Shown here in pieces: positions 18,083 through 27,730 of a stretch of DNA of 64,000 bases. How positions within the stretch are numbered: the stretch's first letter is position 1; each line of letters starts with the position of its first letter. Source of the stretch: Microbacterium sp. APC 3901 (GTDB lineage Bacteria; Actinomycetota; Actinomycetes; Actinomycetales; Microbacteriaceae); contig NZ_JASDCU010000005.1 in assembly GCF_030407765.1 (NCBI RefSeq), positions 124,001 through 188,000 of the forward strand. The letters are read 5' to 3'. A program made the translations under genes and the position numbers. The notes under the pieces were generated by a model, which saw only the letters and a program-made list of their open reading frames with translations, did not search any database and was not told the origin of the DNA.

Positions 18083-18584
18083 TCGGCTCACGCTGGTGCT
18101 CGTCGGTCCGATGGCGGCCGGCAAGACCAGCGTCGGACGCCGTGTCGCGCGCAAGCTCAGCGTGCCGTTCGTGGACACCGACAAGCGCGTGGTCGCAGCG
18201 CACGGCCCCATCCCCGCGATCTTCGAGGAGCACGGAGAGGCGCACTTCCGCTCCCTCGAGCGCGCCGAGGTCGCAGAGGCTCTGCACGCGGGCGGAGTGA
18301 TCTCCCTCGGTGGAGGGGCGGTGACCGACGCGGGCACTCGGAGGCTGCTTCTCGAGCACCCGGTCGTGTTCCTCACCGTCAGTCCTGCAGCCGTGGCCGA
18401 CCGGATCCACAGCGGCGGACGCCCCCTGCTCGCAGGTGACGACCCCGTCGGGCGATGGACGAAGATCTTCGAAGAACGTCGAGACTGGTATGACGAGGTG
18501 GCATCCGTGACGTTCGACACGTCACGGCGCCCCATGCAGCGCATAGCCGACGACATCGTGGCATGGAGGAGAGAACTGGGATGA
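18066..18584 (+). CDS. aroK: Shikimate kinase
   Basis: AroK (172 aa) phosphorylates shikimate to shikimate-3-phosphate. Motifs: the Walker A P-loop GPMAAGKTS (about residues 14-22), the shikimate-binding VDTDKRV, the GGGAV motif near residue 81, and the lid region [10 protein letters not shown]. The ATG at 18066 inside the aroC end is chosen because it gives the normal N-terminus ([15 protein letters not shown]). Any start further upstream would extend deeply into aroC. Its stop overlaps the aroB ATG. Confidence 0.95.
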   Translation: MTSETDRLTLVLVGPMAAGKTSVGRRVARKLSVPFVDTDKRVVAAHGPIPAIFEEHGEAHFRSLERAEVAEALHAGGVISLGGGAVTDAGTRRLLLEHPVVFLTVSPAAVADRIHSGGRPLLAGDDPVGRWTKIFEERRDWYDEVASVTFDTSRRPMQRIADDIVAWRRELG

Positions 18585-19669
18585 GTACGACAACCATCAG
18601 CGTGACGGGGGAGAACCCCTACGACATCGCCATCGGACGCGGCATCCTCGACCGGGTGTCAGAGGCCCTCGACGCCGGAGTGCGCAAGGTGCTCGTCGTC
18701 CACCCGCCCACGCTCGCCGCACGCGCGGCGGAGTTGCGCGACCGGCTGCTCGCAGACGTCGAGAACGGCCAGCGGGAGGTGCTGCTCGCCGAGGTGCCGG
18801 ATGCCGAGCAGGGCAAGCGCGTCGAGGTGGCCGCGTTCTGCTGGCAGGTGATGGGGCAGGCCGACTTCACCCGCTCCGACGCTGTGGTCGGGTACGGCGG
18901 CGGTGCGGTGACCGATCTCGCCGGCTTCGTCGCGGCGACCTGGCTGCGTGGGGTTCAGCTTGTTCAGGTGCCCACCACGGTGCTCGGCCTCGTGGACGCA
19001 TCGGTGGGCGGTAAGACCGGGATCAACACCGCTGAGGGCAAGAACCTCGTCGGCGCCTTCTGGGCCCCTCGTGCGGTGATCGGCGATCTCGACGAGCTCG
19101 CCAGCCTCAGCCCGAACGAGGCGACCGCGGGTTTCGCGGAGGTGGTGAAGGCCGGATTCATCTGGGCGCCCGAGATCCTGGACATCATCGAGGCCGACGC
19201 CGCGCGCGCCGTCGACACGACCACTCCGGAGTTCCGGCGGGCGATCGAGCTCGCGATCGACATGAAGGCCCAGGTCGTGTCCGACGACTTCCGCGAGGCC
19301 GGACAGCGCGAGATCCTCAACTACGGTCACACCCTCGGCCACGCGATCGAGCACGCAGAGCGGTACCGGTGGCGCCACGGAGCGGCGGTCTCGATCGGCA
19401 TGCTCTACGCGGCCGAGCTGTCGCGACTCGCCGGGCGCCTGTCGGACTCCGCCGCCGAGCGCCACCGCACGATCCTCGACTCACTCGGATTGCCGACGGG
19501 CTATCGTGCCGGAGCATGGCCGCAGCTGCTCGCGACGATGCAGCGCGACAAGAAGAGCCGCGGCGGCATGCTGCGGTTCATCCTCCTCGACGACATCGCC
19601 AAGCCGACCGTGCTGCAGGCCCCGGACGAATCGCTGCTCTTCGCCGCGTACCAGGAGATCGGCGAATGA
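18581..19669 (+). CDS. aroB: 3-dehydroquinate synthase
   Basis: AroB (362 aa) converts DAHP to 3-dehydroquinate with NAD+ and a divalent metal. The NAD-binding motif [20 protein letters not shown] and [19 protein letters not shown] are intact. Metal ligands fit the Glu in [15 protein letters not shown] and the His residues in [20 protein letters not shown]. The ATG at 18581 has GGAGGAGA upstream and overlaps the aroK stop (ATGA). Length is typical. Confidence 0.97.
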   Translation: MSTTTISVTGENPYDIAIGRGILDRVSEALDAGVRKVLVVHPPTLAARAAELRDRLLADVENGQREVLLAEVPDAEQGKRVEVAAFCWQVMGQADFTRSDAVVGYGGGAVTDLAGFVAATWLRGVQLVQVPTTVLGLVDASVGGKTGINTAEGKNLVGAFWAPRAVIGDLDELASLSPNEATAGFAEVVKAGFIWAPEILDIIEADAARAVDTTTPEFRRAIELAIDMKAQVVSDDFREAGQREILNYGHTLGHAIEHAERYRWRHGAAVSIGMLYAAELSRLAGRLSDSAAERHRTILDSLGLPTGYRAGAWPQLLATMQRDKKSRGGMLRFILLDDIAKPTVLQAPDESLLFAAYQEIGE

Positions 19670-20103
19670 CCCGTCGCATCCTGCTCGTCAACGGACCGAA
19701 CCTCAACCTGCTCGGCAGCCGCGAGCCCGAGGTCTACGGCACGGCGACGCTGGCCGACGTCGAGCGTCTCACCGTCGATGCAGCCGAGGCCGAGGGCTAC
19801 GAGATCAGGGCGCTGCAGAGCAACCATGAGGGGGTGCTGATCGATGCCATCCACGCCGCCAGGGAGGACTGCGCGGCGATCATCATCAACCCGGGCGGGC
19901 TCACGCACACGAGCGTGTCGCTGCGCGACGCTCTCACCGGCGTCGCTCTGCCGTTCGCTGAGGTGCACATCTCCGATGTGTACGCGCGCGAGGATTTCCG
20001 GCATCATTCCTACCTCCACGATGTCGCAGCGGTGCGTGTGATCGGCGAGGGCGTCGACGGCTACGCGAGTGCTGTGCGGCAGCTCGCAGCGCTCATCGCG
20101 TAG
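19666..20103 (+). CDS. aroQ: 3-dehydroquinate dehydratase, type II
   Basis: This 145-residue type II dehydroquinase dehydrates 3-dehydroquinate to 3-dehydroshikimate. The N-terminal [20 protein letters not shown] contains the catalytic Tyr loop. The motifs [16 protein letters not shown] and [19 protein letters not shown] are classic for the dodecameric type II enzyme. The ATG overlaps the aroB stop. The stop codon is also part of the likely efp -10 element. Confidence 0.97.
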   Translation: MTRRILLVNGPNLNLLGSREPEVYGTATLADVERLTVDAAEAEGYEIRALQSNHEGVLIDAIHAAREDCAAIIINPGGLTHTSVSLRDALTGVALPFAEVHISDVYAREDFRHHSYLHDVAAVRVIGEGVDGYASAVRQLAALIA

Positions 20104-20106
20104 AAT
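20101..20106 (+). promoter_or_regulatory. -10 element of efp
   Basis: TAGAAT starts on the aroQ stop codon. A start near 20113 would give a leader of about 65 bases before efp. Confidence 0.45.
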
Positions 20107-20177
20107 CGACTCTCGGCCCGACCCGGTCCACCTCGGACGCGAGCGGCCCCCAGACTCAGAAACGGAAAGTCCAGCTC

Positions 20178-20738
20178 ATGGCATCTACCGCAGACATCAA
20201 GAACGGCGTCGTCCTCAGCATCGAGCGGCAGCTCTGGAGCGTCGTCGAGTTCCAGCACGTCAAGCCCGGCAAGGGCGGCGCGTTCGTCCGCACCAAGCTC
20301 AAGAACGTCATGAGCGGCAAGGTCGTCGACAAGACCTTCAACGCCGGCGCCAAGATCGAGATCGAGAACGTCGATCGCCGTGACTACACGTACCTCTACA
20401 CCGACGGTGACGGGTACGTGTTCATGGACCAGACCGACTACGACCAGATCACGGTCCCCGCTGCGACCGTCGGCGACGCGAAGAACTTCCTGCTCGAGAA
20501 CCAGCAGGTCACGATCGCACTCAACAACGGCAACCCGCTGTACATCGATCTTCCGGCGTCCGTGATCCTCGAGATCACGTACTCCGAGCCCGGCGTGCAG
20601 GGCGACCGTTCGTCGGCTGGCACCAAGCCGGCCACGCTCGAGACCGGCTACGAGATCCAGGTGCCGCTGTTCGTCGAGACCGGCACCAAGGTCAAGGTCG
20701 ACACGCGCACCGGCGACTACCTCGGTCGCGAGAAGTAA
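20178..20738 (+). CDS. efp: Elongation factor P
   Basis: EF-P (186 aa) relieves ribosome stalling at consecutive prolines. It has the three-domain layout: the KOW-like N-terminal domain with tip loop KPGKGGAF (Lys32 at the tip), the middle OB domain, and the C-terminal OB domain ending [20 protein letters not shown]. The tip residue is Lys, not the rhamnosylated Arg form. No modifying enzyme is encoded nearby. It is followed after 3 bases by nusB, a common pairing. Confidence 0.98.
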   Translation: MASTADIKNGVVLSIERQLWSVVEFQHVKPGKGGAFVRTKLKNVMSGKVVDKTFNAGAKIEIENVDRRDYTYLYTDGDGYVFMDQTDYDQITVPAATVGDAKNFLLENQQVTIALNNGNPLYIDLPASVILEITYSEPGVQGDRSSAGTKPATLETGYEIQVPLFVETGTKVKVDTRTGDYLGREK

Positions 20739-20741
20739 GGC

Positions 20742-21152
20742 GTGAGCGCCCGCACGAAGGCGCGCAAGCGCGCACTCGACATCCTGTTCTCCGCCGACGT
20801 CCGCGGCGACGAGGTCGCCGTGGCCTTGGCCGCAGAGGCGAAGCGAGCCGCGAGCGAACCCGCCCGCGAGGCTTCCTGGCTGTATGCCCGCGAGGTCGTA
20901 GACGGCATCATCGACCACCGCGACGAGATCGACGAGCTCATCACGACGCACAGCCGCGACTGGAAGCTCGAGCGGATGCCCGCGGTCGACCGTGCGTTGC
21001 TGCGCATCGGCGTCTGGGAGATCCTCTTCAACGCCGAGGTGCCGACGGCTGTCGCCATCGATGAGGCAGTCGAGCTCGCCAAAGAGTTCTCCACCGACGA
21101 TTCGGGCGCATTCGTGCACGGTGTGCTCGCCCGCGTCTCTCGCGCGGCCTGA
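20742..21152 (+). CDS. nusB: Transcription antitermination factor NusB
   Basis: NusB (136 aa) binds boxA RNA with NusE/S10 and supports rRNA antitermination. The all-helical family is shown by RKRALDILFSADVRGDEV at the N-terminus, WKLERMPAVDRALLRIGVWE in the middle and VPTAVAIDEAVELAKEFSTD near the end. The GTG start lies 3 bases after the efp stop, which indicates co-transcription. Length is standard. Confidence 0.97.
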   Translation: MSARTKARKRALDILFSADVRGDEVAVALAAEAKRAASEPAREASWLYAREVVDGIIDHRDEIDELITTHSRDWKLERMPAVDRALLRIGVWEILFNAEVPTAVAIDEAVELAKEFSTDDSGAFVHGVLARVSRAA

Positions 21153-21208
21153 GCGACGACTCAGGACGCGGTCTCCGGGATGTCGGAGGCCGCGGGAAGG
21201 ATGGGTTC

Positions 21209-24200
21209 ATGCCCGCGCCGCACGTCGATCTTCGAGATCTCATGCAGATCACCGATGCGGGTGGTTATCAACGTGGTCTCGCCTACTTCCGCGCGGGCAA
21301 CGTGCTCGACGTGGTCTGGCATGAGGATCTCCTCGAGCTCGAGGGGCATGTTCGCGGCAGCTCGGACGCCCAGTATGTGACCGATATCCTCTTCCACTCG
21401 TCGAACGGCACGAGGCGCCCGCGGACGACCCGCTGCACGTGCCCGGTGGGCAGCGGGTGCAAGCACGTCGTAGCCACGCTGCTCGCATCCAACGTGCACG
21501 AGTACTCCCAGCAGGCTGCCGCCCTTCAGCGGCAGCCTGACGCCCAGACGGAGTCGGCCGCGCCTCGCAGTGCTGTGACGCCGTCTTGGCGCAGCCTGCT
21601 CGACCCGTCCGTGTCCCGGCACCCGCAGCGGCTCGCGCTGGGAATCGAGTTGCGGCACCGCGACGCCCGGAGCGAGAACCACTGGGGGCCGCGCCCCGTC
21701 CGCGCTGCGACGGCGCGCGACCTGGCACGCCCGCAGGGTGAGCTGCTGCTGGCGATCCGCCCGATGATGCGCAGCGCACAGACCGGAGCCTGGATCCAGG
21801 GCGGCGCAGGCTGGGATGCGGTCCGCCGCGATGCCGCGCAGTTCGGTCGCGACCAGAACCGCTGGTTCGGGGACCTGCTCAGCATCTCGCGCGATTCGCT
21901 GCTCTCGGGCAACGCCGGCGAGTGGCTCGTGCTCGACCAGGTCGAGTCTCCGTTGCTCTGGAGGCACCTCCGGTCCGGCGCCGAGCTCGGCATCCCCCTC
22001 GTCGCGAGCCAGAAGAGCGCCTCGGTGCGCATCGCGACCACGGCCGAGGTCTCGACGCGGATCACCCGATCGGATGACGGCTCCCTGGTGGTGTCCGCCG
22101 ATGTGCGCATCGATGATCACGACGTTCCCGACCGGGAGGTGCATCCGATCGGCCGCACGGGCGTGTACTCGGCCGCGCTTCTGGGCGCGCGGATCGAGAT
22201 CGTCCTCGCCGAGGTGTCGCTGAGCGAGCAGACGCGCGCGCTGCTCGCGGCCTCCGACCCGATCGTCGTGCCCTCCGACGATGAGCAGGCGTTCATCGCC
22301 GACGCCTATCCGCTTCTGGCGAGGCGCAGCACGGTGCGCACAGTCGGGGCGGTGGCGCTTCCCGACGTTCCTGAGCCGGAGCCCGTGTTGACGGTCACAT
22401 ACGACCGCGGCGATGTCGTGAGCTATTCCTTCGAGTGGTCGTACGGTCAGTTCGGGCGCGTTCCGTTCGCATGGAACGACGCAGCCGTGCGCGACGCCGC
22501 CGTCGAGACCGCCAAGAGAGGCGCGATCGAGGCTGCATGGCAGGAGTTCCGCTCGACCAGCTTCCGGCCGAGCGGCTCGTTCCACGACATCGACGCTGCG
22601 GCGTTCGTCGCGGAGGGGGTTCCCGCACTCGAGGCGGTGGGAGTCCGCGTCGAATCGAGCGGAGAGCGCAAGGCGTACCGCGAGCTGACCGGTGATCCGC
22701 AGGTCAAGGTCACGACCGTCGAGTCGACGGACTCCGACTGGTTCGACCTCGGCATCCTCGTCACGATCGACGGCCGGACGATCCCGTTCGGCCCCCTGTT
22801 CACGGCACTGAGTAAGGGACGCAAGAAGCTGCTCCTCTCCGACGGCGGGTACTTCTCGCTCAGCCACCCGTCGCTGGATCGACTCAGAGACCTCATCGAG
22901 GAGGCGGGCGAGCTCGACGAATGGGAGACGGGCCCGCGGATCAGTCGCTACCAGACCGATCTCTGGGAGGAGTTCGAAGATCTCGCCGACGAGGCCCAGC
23001 CTGCGGTGAGCTGGCGCGCCACTGCGGACGGCCTTCGTCAGGCCACCGGTGTGCCGGCTACGCCCGTGCCCGACGGGGTTCAGGCCGAGCTGCGCCCGTA
23101 CCAGAAGACCGGCTTCGACTGGCTGGTCTTCCTGTGGCGACACCGGCTGGGAGGGATCCTCGCCGACGACATGGGCCTCGGCAAGACGCTGCAGCTCCTC
23201 ACGTTCGTGCAGCACACGCGCGATGCCGGCGAGACGCGCCCGTTCCTCGTGCTCGCCCCCACGTCGGTGCTCAGCACCTGGCGGTCAGAGGCCGCGCGAT
23301 TCACCCCAGGGCTTCGCGTGTCGATCGTCGACAGCACGAGCGGCAAACGCGCCGACGTACTGAGGGCGGCGGCACGGTCCAGCGATCTCGTCGTCAGCTC
23401 GTACACGGTCGCACGACTCGACGAAGAGGAGTTCCGCGAAGTCGACTGGGCCGGATTGATCCTCGATGAGGCCCAGTTCGTCAAGAACCCCAAGACGAGA
23501 CTCCACCGCGCCATCTCGACGTTCCGTGCCGACGTCACGTACGCCGTGACCGGCACGCCGATGGAGAACAGCCTCTCCGAGCTGTGGTCGCTCCTCAAAC
23601 TCGCCGCGCCCGGGCTCTTCCCCTCAGCGCGCAAGTTCAAGGATCGGTACATCCAGCCGATCGAGAAGGGCAAGGTCCCTGAGAACGAGGAGGGGGGCGA
23701 ATACCGCGCTCGTCGCCTCGCCCAGCTCCGTCGTCGCGTCCGGCCTCTCATGCTGCGACGGACGAAGGAACTCGTGGCGCCCGATCTCCCTGCCAAGCAG
23801 GAGCAGCTGCTCGAGGTCGAGATGAGTCCGGAGCACCGGGCCCTCTACGACGTCGTGCTGCAGCGCGAGCGCCAGAAGGTCCTGGGCCTCATCGACGATC
23901 TCGATCGCAACCGGTTCATCGTCTTCCGCTCCCTCACGCTGCTGCGCATGCTGAGCCTCGCGCCCGCGCTGGTCGACGAGGCCGACGCAGACATCGGCTC
24001 GAGCAAGCTCGACACGCTTCTCGAGCGCGTGATCGAGCTGCAGGCCGAGGGGCACCGCGCACTCGTGTTCAGCCAGTTCACCTCGTTCCTCGATCTCGCG
24101 GCCGCCCGACTCGAGGCCGCCGGCATTCCCTATGCGCATCTCGACGGATCGACCAGGCGCAGAGAGCAGGTGATCGACGGCTTCAAGGCGGGGGAGCAAC

Positions 24201-24508
24201 CGGTGTTCCTGATCAGCCTGAAGGCCGGTGGCTTCGGGCTCACCCTGACTGAGGCCGACTACGTCTTCCTGCTCGATCCCTGGTGGAACCCGGCCGCCGA
24301 GGAGCAGGCGATCGACCGCACCCACCGCATCGGACAGACGAATCAGGTGTTCGTCTATCGGATGATCTCGACCGGCACGATCGAGGAGAAGGTCCTCGAG
24401 CTGCAGCGTCGCAAGGCCAGGCTCTTCACCGCCGTGATGGACGACGACGAGCTCTTCGCGCAGTCGCTCACAGCCGATGACATCAAGGGTCTGTTCGACG
24501 AGGTGTGA
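21209..24508 (+). CDS. SWIM zinc-finger SNF2-family helicase/ATPase
   Basis: A large (1099 aa) superfamily 2 ATPase of the bacterial RapA/HepA-like SNF2 group, predicted to translocate on duplex DNA. A SWIM zinc motif (CTCPVGSGCKH, C-x-C-x(n)-C-x-H) lies near residues 75-85. A long middle region without clear motifs follows. The helicase core has motif I DDMGLGKTLQLL near residue 653, motif II LILDEAQFVKNPKT near residue 750, GTPMENSLSELWSLLKLAAP, and motifs V/VI ISLKAGGFGLTLTEADYVF and EEQAIDRTHRIGQTNQ. Cellular role is unknown. The ATG at 21209 gives no strong ribosome binding site. AAGGAT lies 6 bases upstream and could be a degenerate leaderless -10. Confidence 0.93.
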   Translation: MPAPHVDLRDLMQITDAGGYQRGLAYFRAGNVLDVVWHEDLLELEGHVRGSSDAQYVTDILFHSSNGTRRPRTTRCTCPVGSGCKHVVATLLASNVHEYSQQAAALQRQPDAQTESAAPRSAVTPSWRSLLDPSVSRHPQRLALGIELRHRDARSENHWGPRPVRAATARDLARPQGELLLAIRPMMRSAQTGAWIQGGAGWDAVRRDAAQFGRDQNRWFGDLLSISRDSLLSGNAGEWLVLDQVESPLLWRHLRSGAELGIPLVASQKSASVRIATTAEVSTRITRSDDGSLVVSADVRIDDHDVPDREVHPIGRTGVYSAALLGARIEIVLAEVSLSEQTRALLAASDPIVVPSDDEQAFIADAYPLLARRSTVRTVGAVALPDVPEPEPVLTVTYDRGDVVSYSFEWSYGQFGRVPFAWNDAAVRDAAVETAKRGAIEAAWQEFRSTSFRPSGSFHDIDAAAFVAEGVPALEAVGVRVESSGERKAYRELTGDPQVKVTTVESTDSDWFDLGILVTIDGRTIPFGPLFTALSKGRKKLLLSDGGYFSLSHPSLDRLRDLIEEAGELDEWETGPRISRYQTDLWEEFEDLADEAQPAVSWRATADGLRQATGVPATPVPDGVQAELRPYQKTGFDWLVFLWRHRLGGILADDMGLGKTLQLLTFVQHTRDAGETRPFLVLAPTSVLSTWRSEAARFTPGLRVSIVDSTSGKRADVLRAAARSSDLVVSSYTVARLDEEEFREVDWAGLILDEAQFVKNPKTRLHRAISTFRADVTYAVTGTPMENSLSELWSLLKLAAPGLFPSARKFKDRYIQPIEKGKVPENEEGGEYRARRLAQLRRRVRPLMLRRTKELVAPDLPAKQEQLLEVEMSPEHRALYDVVLQRERQKVLGLIDDLDRNRFIVFRSLTLLRMLSLAPALVDEADADIGSSKLDTLLERVIELQAEGHRALVFSQFTSFLDLAAARLEAAGIPYAHLDGSTRRREQVIDGFKAGEQPVFLISLKAGGFGLTLTEADYVFLLDPWWNPAAEEQAIDRTHRIGQTNQVFVYRMISTGTIEEKVLELQRRKARLFTAVMDDDELFAQSLTADDIKGLFDEV

Positions 24509-24551
24509 TTTGTTCCGGCCGGGTCACCGGATCCGTCCAGGACCCCGTCGG

Positions 24552-24557
24552 TAGAAT
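24552..24557 (+). promoter_or_regulatory. -10 element of the metallo-beta-lactamase/Rieske gene
   Basis: TAGAAT predicts a start near 24564. A strong ribosome binding site (CAGGAGGAA, 24572-24580) follows before the ATG at 24584. Confidence 0.5.
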
Positions 24558-24583
24558 CGAACGGTTCACCTCAGGAGGAATGC

Positions 24584-26161
24584 ATGCGGATCACGGGACT
24601 CGGCCACGCCGGGATGTTCATCGAGACAGTCGGCGGGAACATCATCTGCGACCCGGTTCTCGGGCCGTCGTTCTTCGGCTCGTGGTTCCCTTTCCCCGAC
24701 AACCGCGGGCTCGACTGGGAGCGTTTCGGCAGGGAGGCGGACTTCCTCTACATCTCGCACCGCCACCGCGACCACTTCGACCCGGCACTGCTCGAGCGCT
24801 ACATCCGCAAGGACATCGAGGTGCTGCTGCCCGAGTACCCCATCGACGATCTCGAGCAGGACATCCGGGCTCTGGGTTACACGAACATCACCTACGCGCC
24901 GGCGGGGAAGATCATCGAGCGCGGCGAGCTCAAGATCATGATCACGCCGCTGCGGGCCCCGAGTGACGGGCCGATCGGCGACTCGTCACTGAGCGTCGAC
25001 GACGGCACCGCTTCGGTCCTCAACCAGAACGACTCGCATCCTCTCGATCTCGACACTCTGCTCCATTTCGGAAAGCCCGACGCGTACTTCACGCAGGTCT
25101 CGGGCGCGATCTGGTGGCCCATGGTCTATGACCTGCCGATGGACGCGAAGCAGAACTTCGCGAAGCTCAAGCGCGACGCGCAGAACAAGCGAGCGATGTA
25201 CTACATCGACAAGGTGGACGCCCCGCACGTCTTCCCGATGGCAGGGCCGCCCATGTTCCTGCGCGACGATCTCTTCGACTTCAACGGGATCGGCCGCAAC
25301 GGTGAGTCCATCTTCACGGACCAGAAGCAGTTCCTCGCCCACATGAATGAGCTCTCGCCCCAGTACGACGGCCACCTCTTCGTACCCGGCACGGTCGTGA
25401 CCGTCGACGCCGGTCAGGTCTCGACCGAGCAGTCGCTGTACACCGAGGCGGAGCTCGCTCACGTCTTCGACGAGAAGTGGGAGTATCTCGAAGAGCAGCG
25501 GGCGTCCCGCCAGCAGGAGATCCTCGACGAGGAGGCTTCGCGTGCGGCGGTCATGCCGGCGGCGGAGATGCTCGAAGAGCTGAAGTCCTGGTGGGAGCCG
25601 CTGCTGAAGAAGTCGCGCACGATCCGCCTCGGAGTCGGCGGGTGCGTGCGATTCAAGATCGGCGACCTCGACATGGTCGTCGATTTCCCTCGGGCGAAGG
25701 TCCGCGAGTACGCGGGCGAGGAGTGCATCTACTGGTACACGATCCCCGCCGACCTCGTCTCGACGAACATCCGTGATCACGAGATCGACTGGTCGAACTC
25801 GATCTTCCTCTCGATGCAGTTCCAGGTGGGACGCAGCGGCAAGTTCAACGAGTTCCTCACGACGTTCCTCAAGTGCCTCTCGGTCGACCGCATCGAGTAC
25901 GTCGAGAACTGGTACCAGGAGCAGACGGACCAGACCGAGGATGCCGAGATCGGCGACTGGGTCGTGCAGCGCCGCTGCCCGCATCTGCGTGCGGACCTGA
26001 CGAAGACCGGCAAGGTCGACGAAGACGGCATCCTGACCTGCAGCATGCACGACTGGAAGTGGGACCTCAAGACCGGCCGTTGCCTGTCGACGAGCGGCCA
26101 TCCCATCCGCTCGACGAAGATCGACGAGGTCAGCGACGCTGTGCTCAGTGAGGCGAGCTGA
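24584..26161 (+). CDS. Metallo-beta-lactamase-fold protein with C-terminal Rieske [2Fe-2S] domain
   Basis: The N-terminal part (525 aa total) has an MBL fold, with GLGHAGMFIETVGGNIICDP and the metal motif HRHRDHFD near residues 58-65. The C-terminal part has Rieske cluster ligands CPHLRADL (about residue 465) and CSMHDWKWD (about residue 486), matching C-x-H and C-x2-H. The pairing of these two folds recalls CMP-Neu5Ac hydroxylase, which has the Rieske domain first. Here the order is reversed and the middle (residues 300-460) is helical with VGGCVRFKIGDLDMVVDFPR. A redox or hydroxylase role is possible but unproven. No substrate is suggested by the neighbours. Confidence 0.88.
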   Translation: MRITGLGHAGMFIETVGGNIICDPVLGPSFFGSWFPFPDNRGLDWERFGREADFLYISHRHRDHFDPALLERYIRKDIEVLLPEYPIDDLEQDIRALGYTNITYAPAGKIIERGELKIMITPLRAPSDGPIGDSSLSVDDGTASVLNQNDSHPLDLDTLLHFGKPDAYFTQVSGAIWWPMVYDLPMDAKQNFAKLKRDAQNKRAMYYIDKVDAPHVFPMAGPPMFLRDDLFDFNGIGRNGESIFTDQKQFLAHMNELSPQYDGHLFVPGTVVTVDAGQVSTEQSLYTEAELAHVFDEKWEYLEEQRASRQQEILDEEASRAAVMPAAEMLEELKSWWEPLLKKSRTIRLGVGGCVRFKIGDLDMVVDFPRAKVREYAGEECIYWYTIPADLVSTNIRDHEIDWSNSIFLSMQFQVGRSGKFNEFLTTFLKCLSVDRIEYVENWYQEQTDQTEDAEIGDWVVQRRCPHLRADLTKTGKVDEDGILTCSMHDWKWDLKTGRCLSTSGHPIRSTKIDEVSDAVLSEAS

Positions 26162-26176
26162 GGCGCCGAGCCACGC

Positions 26177-26182
26177 TAGACT
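26177..26182 (+). promoter_or_regulatory. -10 element of the pyr operon
   Basis: TAGACT lies 16 bases after the preceding stop. It predicts a start near 26189, placing the whole PyrR hairpin in the leader RNA. No -35 match is clear. Confidence 0.5.
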
Positions 26183-26197
26183 GGATGCATCAAGCAA

Positions 26198-26228
26198 CCT
26201 TTAACACCGTCCTGTGAGGCGGAGAAGG
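26198..26228 (+). promoter_or_regulatory. PyrR-binding RNA hairpin overlapping the pyrR ribosome binding site
   Basis: The RNA reads CCUUUAACACC then GUCCUGUGAGGC. The loop UCCUGUGAGG (26210-26219) matches the PyrR consensus ARUCCNGNGAGGYU at its core. The lower stem pairs CCTT (26198-26201) with AAGG (26225-26228). The upper stem pairs CCG (26207-26209) with CGG (26220-26222). The lower stem uses part of the ribosome binding site, so PyrR with UMP should block translation of pyrR. No separate terminator hairpin is seen, which argues for translational rather than transcriptional attenuation. Confidence 0.88.
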
Positions 26229-26237
26229 GAGCGGCCG

Positions 26238-26768
26238 ATGAGTGCACGAACCGTGCTGCATGAAGCCGATATCTCGCGGGCGTTGACCCGCATCGCACAT
26301 GAGATCCTCGAGTCCAATCGAGGGGCTGAGAACCTCGTCCTGCTGGGCATTCCGACCCGCGGAGTCACTCTCGCCCATCGCCTGTCGGCGGTGATCGGCG
26401 AGATCGCGCAGACCGCCGTTCCGGTCGGCGCACTCGACGTCACGCTGTTCCGCGACGACCTGGCGAAGCAGCCCACGAGGTCTCCTCGTCCGACAGACAT
26501 CCCCGCCGGCGGCATCGACGGCAAGACCGTCGTCCTCGTCGACGACGTGCTCTTCTCGGGCCGCAGCATCCGCGCCGCGCTCGACGCGCTGCAGTCGATC
26601 GGTCGCCCCTCGATCGTCCGACTCGCGATCCTCGTCGATCGGGGCCACCGCGAACTGCCGATCCGACCCGACTTCGTCGGCAAGAACATCCCGTCGTCCC
26701 GTCAGGAGCGCGTCAACGTGCGGCTGGCCGAGCACGACGGCGCCGAGGAGGTGACGATCGAAGCATGA
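26238..26768 (+). CDS. pyrR: Bifunctional pyr operon regulator/uracil phosphoribosyltransferase PyrR
   Basis: PyrR (176 aa) binds the pyr leader RNA in response to UMP and has uracil phosphoribosyltransferase activity. The N-terminus [20 protein letters not shown] is typical. The PRPP-binding motif [20 protein letters not shown] lies near residues 96-115, and the C-terminal [12 protein letters not shown] is conserved. The ATG at 26238 was chosen over an in-frame GTG at 26214, which lies inside the RNA hairpin. It heads pyrR-pyrB-pyrC-PH-like gene-carA-carB-pyrF-gmk, with overlapping starts and stops. Confidence 0.97.
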   Translation: MSARTVLHEADISRALTRIAHEILESNRGAENLVLLGIPTRGVTLAHRLSAVIGEIAQTAVPVGALDVTLFRDDLAKQPTRSPRPTDIPAGGIDGKTVVLVDDVLFSGRSIRAALDALQSIGRPSIVRLAILVDRGHRELPIRPDFVGKNIPSSRQERVNVRLAEHDGAEEVTIEA

Positions 26769-27730
26769 GGCATCTCCTCGATACCCGCACCCTCGATCGC
26801 GACACGGCTCTGCGCATCCTCGATGTCGCTGAGGACATGTCCGACACGCAGTCACGCGAGGTCAAGAAACTCCCCACTCTCCGGGGCAAGACCGTCGTCA
26901 ACCTCTTCTTCGAGGACTCGACGCGTACCCGCATCTCCTTCGAGGCCGCAGCGAAACGTCTGTCGGCCGACGTGATCAACTTCGCGGCCAAGGGCTCGAG
27001 CGTCTCGAAGGGCGAGAGCCTGAAGGACACCGCGCAGACACTCCAGGCGATGGGCGCGGATGCGGTCGTCATCCGCCACCCCGCATCGGGTGCGCCGCAG
27101 ACTCTCGCCACTAGCGGCTGGATCTCGGCCGGTGTGGTGAATGCCGGCGACGGCACGCACGAGCACCCGACGCAGGCGCTCCTCGACGCGTTCACGATCC
27201 GCAAGCGTCGTTTCGGCGTCGACAGTCGTGGTCGCGATCTCGCCGGCGTCCGGGTCGTGATCGTCGGCGACGTGCTGCACTCCCGGGTCGCGCGATCGAA
27301 CGTCTGGCTGCTCGCCACGCTCGGCGCCGAGGTCACTCTGGTCGCTCCGCCCACCCTGGTGCCGCAGAACGTGTCGCTCTGGCCTGCGAAGGTCGTGTAC
27401 GACCTCGACCAAGCCCTGGCCGACGGGCCGGATGCCGTCATGATGCTCCGCATCCAGCTCGAGCGCATGAACGCCGCGTATTTCCCCACTGAGCGGGAGT
27501 ATTCCAGGCGCTGGGGTCTTGACGCACTGCGAGTCGCCGGTCTTCCGGACGGTAGCATTGTCATGCACCCCGGACCCATGAACCGCGGGTTGGAGATCTC
27601 CTCCGAAGCCGCCGATTCCCCGCGCTCGACCGTGCTGGAACAGGTGACGAACGGGGTGTCCATCCGCATGGCGGTGCTGTATCTGCTCCTTGCAGGAGAA
27701 CGAGACGACGAACGAGGGGGAGACCAGTGA
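26765..27730 (+). CDS. pyrB: Aspartate carbamoyltransferase catalytic subunit
   Basis: PyrB (321 aa) joins carbamoyl phosphate and aspartate to form N-carbamoyl-aspartate. The phosphate-binding motif [18 protein letters not shown] is at residues 56-73. [18 protein letters not shown] and the C-terminal [12 protein letters not shown] are conserved. The ATG overlaps the pyrR stop by 4 bases. No PyrI regulatory chain is encoded nearby, as usual in actinobacteria. Confidence 0.98.
   Translation: MRHLLDTRTLDRDTALRILDVAEDMSDTQSREVKKLPTLRGKTVVNLFFEDSTRTRISFEAAAKRLSADVINFAAKGSSVSKGESLKDTAQTLQAMGADAVVIRHPASGAPQTLATSGWISAGVVNAGDGTHEHPTQALLDAFTIRKRRFGVDSRGRDLAGVRVVIVGDVLHSRVARSNVWLLATLGAEVTLVAPPTLVPQNVSLWPAKVVYDLDQALADGPDAVMMLRIQLERMNAAYFPTEREYSRRWGLDALRVAGLPDGSIVMHPGPMNRGLEISSEAADSPRSTVLEQVTNGVSIRMAVLYLLLAGERDDERGGDQ

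Noticed and set aside
21161-23215. Minus-strand open frame (684 codons) opposite the SNF2 gene
   Set aside because: Same GC-driven shadow. The protein has low-complexity Arg/Ala/His composition with no recognisable domain.
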